This document shows, piece after piece, positions 16,442 through 26,088 of a stretch of DNA of 64,000 nt. The position numbers were made by a program, and so were the translations under genes. This DNA is from FW021-bin31 sp964422465. Its GTDB lineage: Bacteria > Bacteroidota > Bacteroidia > Chitinophagales > Chitinophagaceae. Every line of letters begins with the position of its first letter. Position 1 is the stretch's first letter. The stretch spans positions 27,371 through 91,370 of the forward strand of contig CAYRBD010000002.1 in assembly GCA_964422465.1 (NCBI GenBank), given 5' to 3'. The notes under the pieces were generated by a model. That model searched no databases and was not told where the DNA came from. It worked only from the letters and a program-made list of their open reading frames with translations.

Positions 16442-18511
16442 ATGGAGAAAGATTTTCCAATCCTGGTTCGGTCCGTTGATCTGAGAAACTTGGCATTAAA
16501 TGGTTTCCAGAATAGGCAACAAGTTGAAAATGAGTATCAGCATTATTGGTGGGGTGCTATTCCCCTGGGCCACTGTTGGCGCCCTAAAGACAAGGTTCTG
16601 GAGGGGATTGAGTCCAATTTATCTCTTATTTGGGGCTCTGTTTTTCCGGCACTCCAATTTTATTGTTCCCGGCAGAAAGAAGTATTATTTGAAGAACTGC
16701 AAACTCATTGGGGAAATAAACAGTGGGGAGATTTTGCTGGTTTGATGGAAATGCTGCTAAAAGGTTATCATGCTTTAAGAACAGCTTCTCCGGTTGAAGT
16801 TTCTTTAGTTATTTGTACCAGAAACAGGCCGGACGCGCTTAGGAAGTGTCTGGATTCTCTATCCAGGTTATCGTTTCATCCGAAAGAAATACTTGTGGTA
16901 GATAATGCACCGGAAAATGATAAAACGAAAAATTTAGTATCCCGGTATCCCGGGGTTAAATATATATTGGAAAGCAGGAAAGGTCTGGATCATGCCAGAA
17001 ATACAGGATGGCGGCAGGCAACGGCTCCCATTGTAGCTTATACCGATGATGATGTCAGGCTTCACAAAGACTGGTTGATACAATTGGTAATGGCTTTTGA
17101 TCACCCACGGGTGCAGGCGGTTACCAGTCTGGTGTTTGCCGAAAAGTTAGACACCGAAGCCCAGGTATTATTTGAAAAGTACTGGTCTTTTAACCGGGGC
17201 TATAAGGACCATTATTACGATATTGACTATTTTAAGAAACATTTGAAAAAAGGGGTACCCGCCTGGGAAATCGGAGCCGGAGCCAGCATGGCTTTTCGTC
17301 GTTCAGCTTTACAAACGGCCGGTGGATTTGATCCCCGGCTGGATGTAGGAGCCGCGGGTTGTAATGGAGATTCCGAAATGTGGTACCGTCTGATGGCTGA
17401 GGGATGGACTATCCATTATACGCCGAGGGCCATAGCCTATCACACACACCGCCAAGAGAAAAAAGAATTAAAAAAACAAATCTTTTTTTATCTCCGTGGT
17501 GCCGCGGCATCTATGCTCGTTCAACACCAACGTTATGGCCATCGCGGCAACCTTTATCATCTGTACAAAACTTTACCTGTTCATTATTTCCTGTCTCTGC
17601 TCTTAAAGATTCGCTACCGGAATACGGCGAAATATGATACTCTGTTCATGGAAATAAAAGGGTACTTTTCCGGTATATTTTATTTTTATAAACATCATAA
17701 TTTTAAGAGATTAGTTTATCCTGTATATCAGAAAAGAAATGAAAATGAAGCCCCGCTTGTTTCGGTAATTATCACCACGTATAATCACGCACAATATTTG
17801 CCGGATAGCATAGGAAGCGTTTTAAGTCAGACCTATGATGCCATTGAACTTATTGTGGTAGATGACGGCTCTGCCGATCATACCCGGAATCTAATTTCTC
17901 ATTATCCACAGGTGGAATATATCTTTCAGGAAAACAAAGGTTTGGCTGCGGCTCGCAACAAGGGCTTACAAAATTGTAATGGCGACTTTATTGTATTTTT
18001 AGATGCGGATGATCTGCTATATCCGGTTGCTATTGAGAAAAATTTGAGTTACGCGTTTAAACATCCGGAGAGCGCTTTTGTATCCGGCCGGCATGATCGG
18101 GTGGATGAAAACAAAAAACTTATCTGGACTTATGACGAACCGGCCCCTGAAAAAGACCATTATCAGGCGCTGCTTCGCGGAAACTATATAGGAATGCACG
18201 CTGCAGTAATGTATCGTCGGGAGGTGTTTGACCTTTTCCTTTTTGATGAACTGTTGCCGGCTTGTGAAGATTATGACCTCTATCTGCGGCTTGCGAAAAA
18301 TTATCCGGTATTTAGCCACAACAAAGAGTTGGCAGCCTACCGGATACATACTCAGAATATGTCCGGGGATATTGGCTTGATGATAAAACAGGTTAAAAGA
18401 GTTTTAAATAAAAATAAGCCCACTGCTGGAGATTTATTGGCTGTAGAGAGTTATCATCAGGGAAAGCGGAATTGGAACAGGTATTACGCGATGGAAATAT
18501 ACCGGCGTATG
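16442..18511 (+). CDS. tandem-domain GT2 glycosyltransferase, 3' end in scaffold gap
   Basis: 690 residues before the gap. A 115-residue N-terminal segment of unknown role precedes a first GT2 domain (VSLVICTRNRPDALRKCLDSL, acidic TDDDV near residue 197) and a second one from about residue 437 (VSVIITTYNHAQYLPDSI, acidic FLDADD near 520, CEDYDLYLRLA near 605). Two domains suggest addition of two sugars or alternating linkages. The stop codon is lost; the frame seen beyond the gap is a coincidence of N translation. The following partial methyltransferase could be separate or fused. Confidence 0.88.
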
Positions 18512-18611
18512 NNNNNNNNNNNNNNNNNNNNNNNNNNNNNNNNNNNNNNNNNNNNNNNNNNNNNNNNNNNNNNNNNNNNNNNNNNNNNNNNNNNNNNNNN
18601 NNNNNNNNNNN
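18512..18611. other. scaffold gap, 100 N
   Basis: Exactly 100 N of unknown real length. Hides the end of the tandem glycosyltransferase and the start of the methyltransferase. Confidence 0.95.
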
Positions 18612-19190
18612 GGAGGGCCGGTTGATCGTTATTATATTGAACATTTTTTACAGGAAAATAAGGATAGAATAAGGGGGCGGGTCCTGGAGATCGGTGATAA
18701 CGCTTATACTCGGCATTATGGTGGGGATCGTGTTGAAAAGAGTGAAGTTTTGTACATTGATGATTCCAATCCGGATGCAACGATAATCGGAGACCTTAGT
18801 AAAGCGGATCATATCCCCTCCAATCAATTTGACTGCATAATCCTGACACAAACGCTTCACCTTATTTATGATTTTCAGGCTGCTGTCAGACACTGCTACA
18901 GAATACTAAAAACGGGTGGAACCTTACTGTTGACTTCTCCGGGAATTTCACAAATTGATTATGGAGAATGGGGAGACACCTGGTATTGGTCTTTTACGGG
19001 CAGAGCTATTTCAAGGTTATTGACGACCCATTTTGAGCCATTAAACATTAAGGTAGAGACTCATGGCAATGTACTGGCCGCCACTGCCTTTTTATATGGG
19101 ATGGGACAAAATGAAATAAGCAAAGGCGAAAAAGATAATCACGATCCGCACTATCAGGTAATCATTACTGCAAAAGCAATAAAAAATTAA
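18612..19190 (+). CDS. SAM-dependent methyltransferase of the polysaccharide cluster, 5' end in gap
   Basis: The frame is open from the first base after the gap, so the ATG at 18750 is internal. 192 residues are visible: PVDRYYIEHFL, RVLEIGDNAYTRHYGG (SAM motif variant), then FDCIILTQTLHLIYDF, ILKTGGTLLLTSPGISQ and GNVLAATAFLYGMG. This family is common beside or fused to glycosyltransferases in surface-glycan clusters and is presumed to methylate a sugar or terminal residue. It is followed 10 bp later by a deacetylase. A capping methyl group would suit Wzt-dependent chain termination, but that is inference. Confidence 0.85.
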   Translation, partial: GGPVDRYYIEHFLQENKDRIRGRVLEIGDNAYTRHYGGDRVEKSEVLYIDDSNPDATIIGDLSKADHIPSNQFDCIILTQTLHLIYDFQAAVRHCYRILKTGGTLLLTSPGISQIDYGEWGDTWYWSFTGRAISRLLTTHFEPLNIKVETHGNVLAATAFLYGMGQNEISKGEKDNHDPHYQVIITAKAIKN

Positions 19191-19200
19191 ACAGAAGCGG

Positions 19201-20232
19201 ATGTTTGGAACAAAGAAATTGAAGCGTCTTTTCTCTTCTGCGATACCGAATAACACGGCCATTCTGATGTATCACCAGATCAGAGATACTAAGTCTGACC
19301 CGTGGGAGACCGCTGTCAGTCCGGAACATTTCCAGCAACATTTACAAGTATTAAAAAGGGATTACGAGGTACATCCTTTTTCAGAGTTAGAAAAAGCAGG
19401 TTTTCAAAAACCAGGAAATAAAAAGAGGGTGTTGATTACCTTTGATGATGGTTATCTGGATAATTACGAGTGCGCGGCGCCTCTCTTGCGTCATTATGAA
19501 TTTCCTGCTACCTTCTACCTGCCAACCCAAATTCTGGCAGGGGAAAATTTTTTCTGGTGGGAGTTGTTGGATCATCTGTTCTGGTATAGTAAAAAATTAC
19601 CCGGGGAATGGGCTTCCGCGATAAGAGAGAAGTATTTACCCGATCTCATTCCTATATTTGTCAAAATTCAAAATCCGGAACTGGAAAACGGCTGGTCTGC
19701 CAATACAATGAAACCACCAACAGACAGGTGCAGGCTTTATATTGAGATAAGCGCTTATATAAAAGAGAAGAATCCGGAAGAACAGAAAGCCATCACTGAT
19801 CAGTTGACCGCTTTTGACAAAAATACTCTGGAAGGGCTAAACAAAAATTTTGGGAAAATGTCTGATTTGCAAATTCGGGAATTGGTTAAAGAGGGCTTTG
19901 AACTGGGCGCTCACAGTGTACATCACCCTGCCCTTGGCTTGCAAACTGAAGCGATTCAGCGCCATGAAATAACAGAAAGCAAAGTGCAGTTAGAAAAATG
20001 CACTGGCGCCCGAATAACCAGTTTTGCGTATCCTCATGGCCACTATAATGAGACTACGAAGGCAATAGCCAGAGAGGCAGGATTTACTTCTGCTTGTACA
20101 ACCGCCGGCGGAGTTGTTCGACCGGGTACAGACTTGCTCTGCCTGCCCCGGATATGGGTTAAAGACTGGGATGGAAGAACCTTTGAAGAGCAATTATACC
20201 GATACTTTTACCCTAAAAAGTCAATCAGATGA
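19201..20232 (+). CDS. polysaccharide deacetylase (NodB homology, CE4)
   Basis: 343 residues. Metal-dependent removal of acetyl groups from N-acetyl sugars is the family activity. TFDDGY (Asp82, Asp83) and HSVHH (His238, His242) supply the expected base and metal ligands. AILMYHQI at the N-terminus is typical of deacetylases in glycan clusters. No signal peptide is seen, which suggests cytoplasmic action on a precursor or a non-classical substrate. The stop overlaps the next start (ATGA). Confidence 0.9.
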   Translation: MFGTKKLKRLFSSAIPNNTAILMYHQIRDTKSDPWETAVSPEHFQQHLQVLKRDYEVHPFSELEKAGFQKPGNKKRVLITFDDGYLDNYECAAPLLRHYEFPATFYLPTQILAGENFFWWELLDHLFWYSKKLPGEWASAIREKYLPDLIPIFVKIQNPELENGWSANTMKPPTDRCRLYIEISAYIKEKNPEEQKAITDQLTAFDKNTLEGLNKNFGKMSDLQIRELVKEGFELGAHSVHHPALGLQTEAIQRHEITESKVQLEKCTGARITSFAYPHGHYNETTKAIAREAGFTSACTTAGGVVRPGTDLLCLPRIWVKDWDGRTFEEQLYRYFYPKKSIR

Positions 20233-21098
20233 ACAATCCCCTTATATCCGTGATCATCCCGTTTTATAATGTTTCTAAATATCTTGAGGAGGCTATTGAA
20301 AGTGTACTCAGTCAAACTTATAAAAACTGGGAAATAGTACTGGTTGATGACGGCTCATCAGATGACAGTGTCGGGATTGCATTGAAATATGTACGGGATT
20401 TCCCGGATAGGATTCGTTATTTTCAACACCCCGGCGGGGTTAATAAAGGATTGCCTGCTTCCCGTAACCTGGCGATAAAGCAAGCAAAAGGCGCCTACCT
20501 GGCTTTGCTGGATGCGGATGATTTTTGGTTACCCGGGAAACTGGTTTATCAGGTTTCAATTGCCAGTCAGTTTCCACAGGCAGCTCTGATCTGCGGAGCT
20601 TCACAATATTGGTATAGCTGGGCTGATTCCCGGAGGGAGGATGTCGTTATTAAGGTGGGGGGCTTGCAGGATCAGGTCTCCATGCCTCCCCAACCTGCGT
20701 TAATGCTTTATCCTCTTGGAGAAGGCGCCGCTCCCTGCCCTTGTAGTGTCATGGTGAAAAAAGAGGTTGCACTTCAATACAAAGGTTTTGAAGAAGGTTT
20801 TACAGGGAAATATCAGATGTATGAAGATCAGGCTTTTTTCATGAAGCTCTATTTACATGAACCCATTTTTATTTCCTCTCTTGCGCTTGACCGCTACCGG
20901 CAAAGGCCAGACTCTATTATGTCTCAAACGGCAGTTAATTACCATGAAGTACGTTACTTTTTCTTAAAGTGGCTTAATCGCTATTTGTTAAAGGAAAAAA
21001 TAGCTTCTGCCGAGGTTCGCCGAAAATTAAAGAAAGCTTTATGGCCTTATAAGAATCCTTTTTTAAATAAAATAAAGTCAAAATTAACCAATCGGTGA
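20229..21098 (+). CDS. GT2 family glycosyltransferase
   Basis: 289 residues. GT-A fold with ISVIIPFYNVSKYLEEAI at the N-terminus, VDDGSSDDS (nucleotide-binding Asp) and the metal-binding LLDADDF near residue 97. The C-terminal 90 residues end in a basic stretch that may touch the membrane. Overlaps neighbouring genes by four bases at both ends, so it belongs to one operon. Donor and acceptor sugars cannot be told. Confidence 0.9.
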   Translation: MNNPLISVIIPFYNVSKYLEEAIESVLSQTYKNWEIVLVDDGSSDDSVGIALKYVRDFPDRIRYFQHPGGVNKGLPASRNLAIKQAKGAYLALLDADDFWLPGKLVYQVSIASQFPQAALICGASQYWYSWADSRREDVVIKVGGLQDQVSMPPQPALMLYPLGEGAAPCPCSVMVKKEVALQYKGFEEGFTGKYQMYEDQAFFMKLYLHEPIFISSLALDRYRQRPDSIMSQTAVNYHEVRYFFLKWLNRYLLKEKIASAEVRRKLKKALWPYKNPFLNKIKSKLTNR

Positions 21099-22132
21099 AA
21101 GAGATGCCTACAGTCACAGTGCTTATGCCGGTATATAATGCAGCACGTTATATCCGGGAAGCAATAGAAAGCATACTAACACAATCTTACCAGGATATTG
21201 ATTTTCTGATTATTGATGATGGCTCTACCGATGAAACCTCAGACTTGATTCAATGCTACACTGACCCGCGAATCAGGCTGATAAAGCATGAACAGAACAG
21301 GGGCTTGAAATATAGTTTGAATGAAGGAATCACGCTTTCGTCTCATGAGTTTATTGCCCGTATGGATGCCGATGATATCAGCCATCCCTGGCGATTGGAA
21401 AAACAGACGGCTTATCTGAAGGGAAATCCCCTTTGTGCTATGGTAGATAGTTGGGTGAAGATTATGGATAAAGACGGGAAGTTTGTGAAATCTGAGGGAA
21501 TTTACAGCAGGCACGTCTATTATAACCTGAATTTTGAATGTTGTATTTATCATTCAGCTATCATGTTCCGGAAAAGCAAAGTGCAAAGCATAGGAGGGTA
21601 CCAGTTGGAATATGCAGAAGACTATGATCTGTTTCTCAGGCTAAGCCGGGTATATAAAATCCATACCCTTGAAGAACCCCTGATTTGGTATCGCATTCAT
21701 GATTCGAATTTGAATACGGTAGTTAAAAAGAAAGAGTACGAAGAGTTTAGTTTACGCGTCTTAAACCGGAACTTTCAATTTTACCTGGGAACGGCCTTTA
21801 AATTGCCTGTAGAATTTTTAGCCTGTTATCGCTATGATATGGGGCCGATTATTGAGAAAAAGGACCTGTCCATTTTGGAGCAATGTATAACGCTATTAGA
21901 CGAACTTTCCGAGAAGATATTGATTACTGAAAACCCCAATAGAAGAGCGAAAGACCTCAGGTATATGTGGAAATTTAAAAAGGAACTTATCCTAAAAGAA
22001 ATGGGAAGACAGCTTCCTTTAAAAAAGATGATTAAATTATTATTATTTTACAAACGACCTTCAATGGTACTTTCCTTATTTTTAAACAGAATAAAAAAAT
22101 CCTATGCCTCCGTTAGTCCGAACGCCTCTTAA
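21095..22132 (+). CDS. GT2 family glycosyltransferase
   Basis: 345 residues from a GTG at 21095 that overlaps the previous stop (GTGA); an ATG at 21104 is an equally good start and would give 342. Motifs: TVLMPVYNAARYIREAI, IDDGSTDETS and RMDADDIS, followed by AEDYDLFLRLS. The C-terminal 100 residues are helical and basic. The end overlaps the next gene by 29 bp. Confidence 0.9.
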   Translation: MKEMPTVTVLMPVYNAARYIREAIESILTQSYQDIDFLIIDDGSTDETSDLIQCYTDPRIRLIKHEQNRGLKYSLNEGITLSSHEFIARMDADDISHPWRLEKQTAYLKGNPLCAMVDSWVKIMDKDGKFVKSEGIYSRHVYYNLNFECCIYHSAIMFRKSKVQSIGGYQLEYAEDYDLFLRLSRVYKIHTLEEPLIWYRIHDSNLNTVVKKKEYEEFSLRVLNRNFQFYLGTAFKLPVEFLACYRYDMGPIIEKKDLSILEQCITLLDELSEKILITENPNRRAKDLRYMWKFKKELILKEMGRQLPLKKMIKLLLFYKRPSMVLSLFLNRIKKSYASVSPNAS

Positions 22133-23102
22133 GCCGCCGTCTATTTCACCAATAACCGGGAATACAGTGAATGGACGGCCATTATGGTCCGTTATGATTC
22201 CTGCTTATAATTGTGGAAAATATTTGGCCGAAACGCTTGAAAGTGTTTTACAACAAGCTCCCGGGCCCGAGGAAATGCAAATTGAAGTATGTGATGATGC
22301 AAGTTCGGACTTGAACGTACGACAGTTAGTAAAGACAATAGGGAAGGGCCGGGTTTTCTATTTCGGGCAGGAAATCAATGTAGGGAGTTTGCGTAATTTT
22401 GAAACCTGTATTAACCGGAGTCGGGGCCGGCTTATTCATTTGTTGCATGGAGATGATAAGGTGAAGCCCGGATTTTATAACCAGATGAAGGAACTATTTT
22501 TAAAATATCCCGAAATGGGAGCGGCTTTTTGTCGATATCGCTCCGTTGATCAGTTTAATGAGGAGGAAATGGTTAGCGAACTCGAAAGACCTGAAGCAGG
22601 AATACTGCAAAACTGGCTGGAAAAGTTAGCGCGCAAACAACGCATTCAAACGCCTGCAATGGTTGTGCGAAGGTCCGTGTATGAGCGGTTGGGTAGCTTT
22701 TATGGTGTACATTATGGAGAAGATTGGGAAATGTGGATGCGGATTGCAGCTCACTATCCGACAGGTTACATACCGGAGATACTGGCGGAATATCGAAAGC
22801 ATGACGATTCTATCAGCGGAAAATATATATCAACCGGACAAAATATCCGGGACCTGAAGCAGGTGATGCAAACCTCAAAAAGGTATTTTAATGCAAACCA
22901 ATGGCAGATGATACAAAAGGATGCCACAAGATTTTACGCGGGTTATGCCATCCATACGGCAAGAAAGCTATGGGGCAGATATCAAAACAAGGAGGGGACG
23001 AAGAACCAGATAAAAGAAGCGCTGAATCTTTCACCGAATATACAGGTTCTTTTTCAGGCATCAAAGCTCTATTTAAAAATGTTTACAGGAATCAAAAGAT
23101 GA
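22104..23102 (+). CDS. GT2 family glycosyltransferase
   Basis: 332 residues. Motifs: WSVMIPAYNCGKYLAETL, EVCDDASSD and LLHGDDKV, then YGEDWEMWMRIA, a typical late GT2 motif. About 28 residues precede the first strand, more than in its neighbours, and the start overlaps the previous gene by 29 bp; a later start cannot be excluded. Part of the same operon. Confidence 0.88.
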   Translation: MPPLVRTPLKPPSISPITGNTVNGRPLWSVMIPAYNCGKYLAETLESVLQQAPGPEEMQIEVCDDASSDLNVRQLVKTIGKGRVFYFGQEINVGSLRNFETCINRSRGRLIHLLHGDDKVKPGFYNQMKELFLKYPEMGAAFCRYRSVDQFNEEEMVSELERPEAGILQNWLEKLARKQRIQTPAMVVRRSVYERLGSFYGVHYGEDWEMWMRIAAHYPTGYIPEILAEYRKHDDSISGKYISTGQNIRDLKQVMQTSKRYFNANQWQMIQKDATRFYAGYAIHTARKLWGRYQNKEGTKNQIKEALNLSPNIQVLFQASKLYLKMFTGIKR

Positions 23103-23126
23103 GTCCGTCAGGTTCAAAACAAGATT

Positions 23127-24149
23127 ATGCAAGGTTTTTCTATTGTCGTTTGTTGTTACAACAGTGCAGAGGTGCTGCCCAAAACGCTTCGCAACCTGGC
23201 CCGGCTGCGTGTGCTGGAAGATATGGAGGTGGAGATAATTATCATTGATAATGGTTGTACCGATAACACCGTTGATACAGCGAAAGAAGTATGGAAAAAT
23301 GAGGAGAAACCTTTTAAGTTGGTTATTGAAAAAGAAGATACTCCCGGTCTTTCTGCTGCCAGGGAGAGGGGGATTAGCCTTGCTCAATACGAATATCTGG
23401 TTTTTTGTGATGATGACAACCGTCTGAATGAGGATTATCTTATTGTTGCCGACAGGTTGTTCGCTGCTCATCCGGAGGTGGGAGCTTTGGGCGGATATGG
23501 TGAACCTGAATGGGAAGAAATGCCTGATTATTGGCCGGATGATTTTTATATCTACGGGAGCGGTCCTCAGTCTGAAAAAAGTGGTAGAACTCATTATGTG
23601 CATGGCGCCGGAGTAATTATCCGGAAAAAGGTTTTTTTAGTTTTAAAAAAAGTCAATTTTTCTTTTATCCTGTCAGATCGAAAAAAGGATAGACTTACTT
23701 CCGGCGGAGATTATGAATTGTGTTATGCTATTGCACTTGCAGGATACGATATCTGGTATGATCAACAGTTGCAATTTTTGCATTTTATTCCCTCCGAAAG
23801 AATGACATGGACATATTGTAAAAGGTTTATTGAGGAGAGTACGCCTGCCCTCGATGTATTGGATGTCTATCATTTCCTAATCAAAAACCACGAGCAAAAA
23901 ACAGGCATTAGCAGGTTTTATCTTAAACAACTTAAGGTTGTGCTTTACCATTTTAAAGAATTGATGGTTAGCGCTTTTCTTAAAAGACGTTATCGGCGGA
24001 AAAGGAATCTTTATTTTCTTGAAAGATTTCATCAGAAATTCCATTTTGAGCGGGTAAAATGTATCTGCTTAAACGTATTTAATTATAGCGTACTGTATAG
24101 AAGGATTTATTCGTTAAAAAAGAGATTGGCCATTGTTAAAGGTCTCTAA
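23127..24149 (+). CDS. GT2 family glycosyltransferase
   Basis: 340 residues. Motifs: FSIVVCCYNSAEVLPKTL, IIDNGCTDNT, FCDDDNRL and, near residue 190, SGGDYELCYAIALAGYDIWY, a pattern typical of rhamnosyl- and mycofactocin-like GT2 branches. The C-terminal 90 residues are very basic. Last gene of the cluster; a 24-bp space separates it from the previous gene. Confidence 0.9.
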   Translation: MQGFSIVVCCYNSAEVLPKTLRNLARLRVLEDMEVEIIIIDNGCTDNTVDTAKEVWKNEEKPFKLVIEKEDTPGLSAARERGISLAQYEYLVFCDDDNRLNEDYLIVADRLFAAHPEVGALGGYGEPEWEEMPDYWPDDFYIYGSGPQSEKSGRTHYVHGAGVIIRKKVFLVLKKVNFSFILSDRKKDRLTSGGDYELCYAIALAGYDIWYDQQLQFLHFIPSERMTWTYCKRFIEESTPALDVLDVYHFLIKNHEQKTGISRFYLKQLKVVLYHFKELMVSAFLKRRYRRKRNLYFLERFHQKFHFERVKCICLNVFNYSVLYRRIYSLKKRLAIVKGL

Positions 24150-24218
24150 AAATAGCATCATCTTTCATTTTCGGCATGTTATTCGCACCTCGATCCTCAT
24201 AATCATTAAAAATTAAGC

Positions 24219-24226
24219 AAGGAGGA
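24219..24226 (+). promoter_or_regulatory. strong Shine-Dalgarno site of the Gln-rich gene
   Basis: AAGGAGG seven to eight bases before the ATG at 24233. Most starts in this window lack such a site, as usual for Bacteroidota. Confidence 0.7.
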
Positions 24227-24232
24227 TTCATT

Positions 24233-24865
24233 ATGATTAACACAAAAAAGATGGGGGCAATTGCACTCAGTTTATTCTTCATGGGAGCAACCGGCCTGGT
24301 TTCTGCACAGGTGCCACAACAGCCTCAACCGATGCCTCAACAACAGCCCATGCAACAGCCTACGCCGCAGCAGTCCCCCATGCAGCAACAACGGACCCAA
24401 CAGCAACAGCCGTTCCAACAGCAGGAGGAAGAACAATCCGGGCAACGGCAGCAGCTACAGAACCTGGAACAAAACCAGCAAAATACTAAAGTATCAGATA
24501 AGGAATTAAAACAATTTGCTTCGGTATATCCAAAAGTCCAGGCAGAAAGCCAAAAGGAACAACAAGAAATGGTTAAGGTAATTGAAAAGGACGGGATGAA
24601 ATTGCAACGGTTCAATGAACTCCAGACGGCTAAAATGCAGCATCAAAAACTAAATGCGGACAAGGAGGAATTGAAAACTTTTAAGAAGATCAAAAAAGAG
24701 CTGGATAAAAAGCAGCCCGAAATGGAGAAAAGAAGAGCGGATTTAATCAAATCCAGCGGTCTGAGCGTGGAACGATTCCAGGCAATCGCTGTGGCCATAC
24801 AGAATAACCCTGATTTGAAAAGCAAATTTCAAAAGATTATGGCCGATGACGGAGGCAAGGCGTAA
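24233..24865 (+). CDS. exported Gln-rich protein with DUF4168-like region
   Basis: 210 residues. Signal peptide (1-25, ending VSAQ), then about 60 residues dominated by Gln, Pro and Met, then a charged helical region. VSDKELKQFASVYPKVQAES and GLSVERFQAIAVAIQNNPDL resemble the start and end of DUF4168, seen in exported proteins of cyanobacteria and Bacteroidota. The function of the family is unknown. The gene stands alone after the glycan cluster with an unusually strong ribosome binding site, suggesting high expression. Confidence 0.7.
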   Translation: MINTKKMGAIALSLFFMGATGLVSAQVPQQPQPMPQQQPMQQPTPQQSPMQQQRTQQQQPFQQQEEEQSGQRQQLQNLEQNQQNTKVSDKELKQFASVYPKVQAESQKEQQEMVKVIEKDGMKLQRFNELQTAKMQHQKLNADKEELKTFKKIKKELDKKQPEMEKRRADLIKSSGLSVERFQAIAVAIQNNPDLKSKFQKIMADDGGKA

Positions 24866-24912
24866 TTGAGTATCTAAACAGAATTCCGCTTTTTATTGTT
24901 TCTTTGTAACAA

Positions 24913-25857
24913 ATGGCGCATGTTCATGAACATAATCAGGGAGTAGCCCCCTCCAGTGTAGGGAAAGGACTTGTTATAGGGATTATTTTGAACCTGCTTT
25001 TTGTTGTAATTGAAGCAGGGGCGGGTTTTTGGCAAGGTTCTTTGGCTTTGTTGTCAGATGCGGGTCATAATCTTTTTGATGTGGCCAGCTTGGCATTAGC
25101 ATTGTTGGCTTTTCGCCTGGCCAAAGTGAAGCCCAATGATAAGTTCACCTATGGTTACCGGAAAACCACCATTCTGGTTTCCCTTCTCAACGCGGTAATT
25201 TTGCTTATCGCCATTGGGGGGATTGGTTTTGAAGCTGTTCAGCGGATATGGCATCCTGAGCCTATCAGGGGGGGGGTGATGGCTATTGTAGCTGGAATAG
25301 GTATTCTCGTCAACGGATTTACGGCCTACCTGTTTGTGCATGAGAAAGACAAAGACCTCAATGTGAAAGGAGCTTATCTTCACATGGCGGCAGATGCGTT
25401 GGTATCGCTGGGAGTGGTGATAGCCGGATTGCTCATTATGTGGACGGGATGGTACGGGCTGGATCCCATCATCAGTTTTGTGATCATGATCGTAATCCTG
25501 ATCAGTACCTGGAGTTTGCTGAGAGACAGCCTCCGGCTCAGCATGGATGGCGTCCCCAAGGGAATTGATATGGATGATGTACGGGAAACGATTCTTAAAG
25601 TATCCGGTATCGCAGACGTCCATCATATTCACGTATGGGCCATCAGCACCACCCAAAATGCACTAACGGCCCATCTGATCATTGTCCCCGGCATTTCATT
25701 ATCAGATACGGCGGATTTGAAAAAAGAACTCAAACGCAGGCTGACTCTGCTAAACATCCATCACAGTACTTTTGAAATGGAAACCCCCTCTCAACCCTGT
25801 CAGCAGGAAAGTTGCCACCCCGAAGAGCCTGTACCCGGGTTGCACCACCACCATTGA
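24913..25857 (+). CDS. cation diffusion facilitator family metal exporter (ZitB/CzcD-like)
   Basis: 314 residues with six membrane segments. LLSDAGHNLFD (membrane 2) and HMAADALVS (membrane 5) supply the Asp/His zinc site, with an Asp-rich N-terminal end of the cytoplasmic ferredoxin-like domain (about residue 210 on, VHHIHVWAI). Zinc, cobalt or cadmium export by proton exchange is typical. Metal-rich tails are present at both ends: HVHEHN at the N-terminus and a Cys/His tail finishing in four His. Heptamer repeats start right after the stop. Confidence 0.92.
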   Translation: MAHVHEHNQGVAPSSVGKGLVIGIILNLLFVVIEAGAGFWQGSLALLSDAGHNLFDVASLALALLAFRLAKVKPNDKFTYGYRKTTILVSLLNAVILLIAIGGIGFEAVQRIWHPEPIRGGVMAIVAGIGILVNGFTAYLFVHEKDKDLNVKGAYLHMAADALVSLGVVIAGLLIMWTGWYGLDPIISFVIMIVILISTWSLLRDSLRLSMDGVPKGIDMDDVRETILKVSGIADVHHIHVWAISTTQNALTAHLIIVPGISLSDTADLKKELKRRLTLLNIHHSTFEMETPSQPCQQESCHPEEPVPGLHHHH

Positions 25858-25861
25858 TGAA

Positions 25862-25987
25862 GCAGAAAGCGTAAAGTAGAAGGCTGAAAGCAGAAAGCAG
25901 AAAGCAGAAGGCTGAAAGCAGAAGGCTGAAAGCAGAAGGCGCAAAGCACAAAGTAGAAAGCAGAAAGTAGAAAGCACAAAGCCCAAT
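25862..25987 (+). repeat. degenerate heptamer array, unit GCAGAAA, about 18 copies
   Basis: Eighteen consecutive 7-bp units in strict phase, varying at positions 2-4 and 7 (GCAGAAA, GCAGAAG, GCTGAAA, GTAGAAA, GCACAAA). It begins seven bases after the CDF stop. Open frames across it encode low-complexity peptides and are not genes. Confidence 0.85.
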
Positions 25988-26002
25988 TCTTCTATATCAG
26001 CC

Positions 26003-26046
26003 CCCTGAAACTACCCTGGAACCACCCTGAAACTACTCTGGAACAA
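26003..26046 (+). repeat. 11-bp tandem array, unit CCCTGRAACYA, 4 copies
   Basis: Four adjacent 11-bp units alternate between an A and a G at position 6. It lies 15 bp after the heptamer array and ahead of recG. Confidence 0.75.
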
Positions 26047-26088
26047 AAAACATCCTCTTTCTCCCTTTCCCCTTTTATTTTCCTATTT

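Noticed and set aside
25730..25986. Two overlapping minus-strand open frames across the GCAGAAA array
   Set aside because: They encode near-repetitive Ser/Ala/Phe/Cys/Leu peptides that follow directly from the 7-bp units and overlap the end of the CDF gene; no start signal or family is visible.
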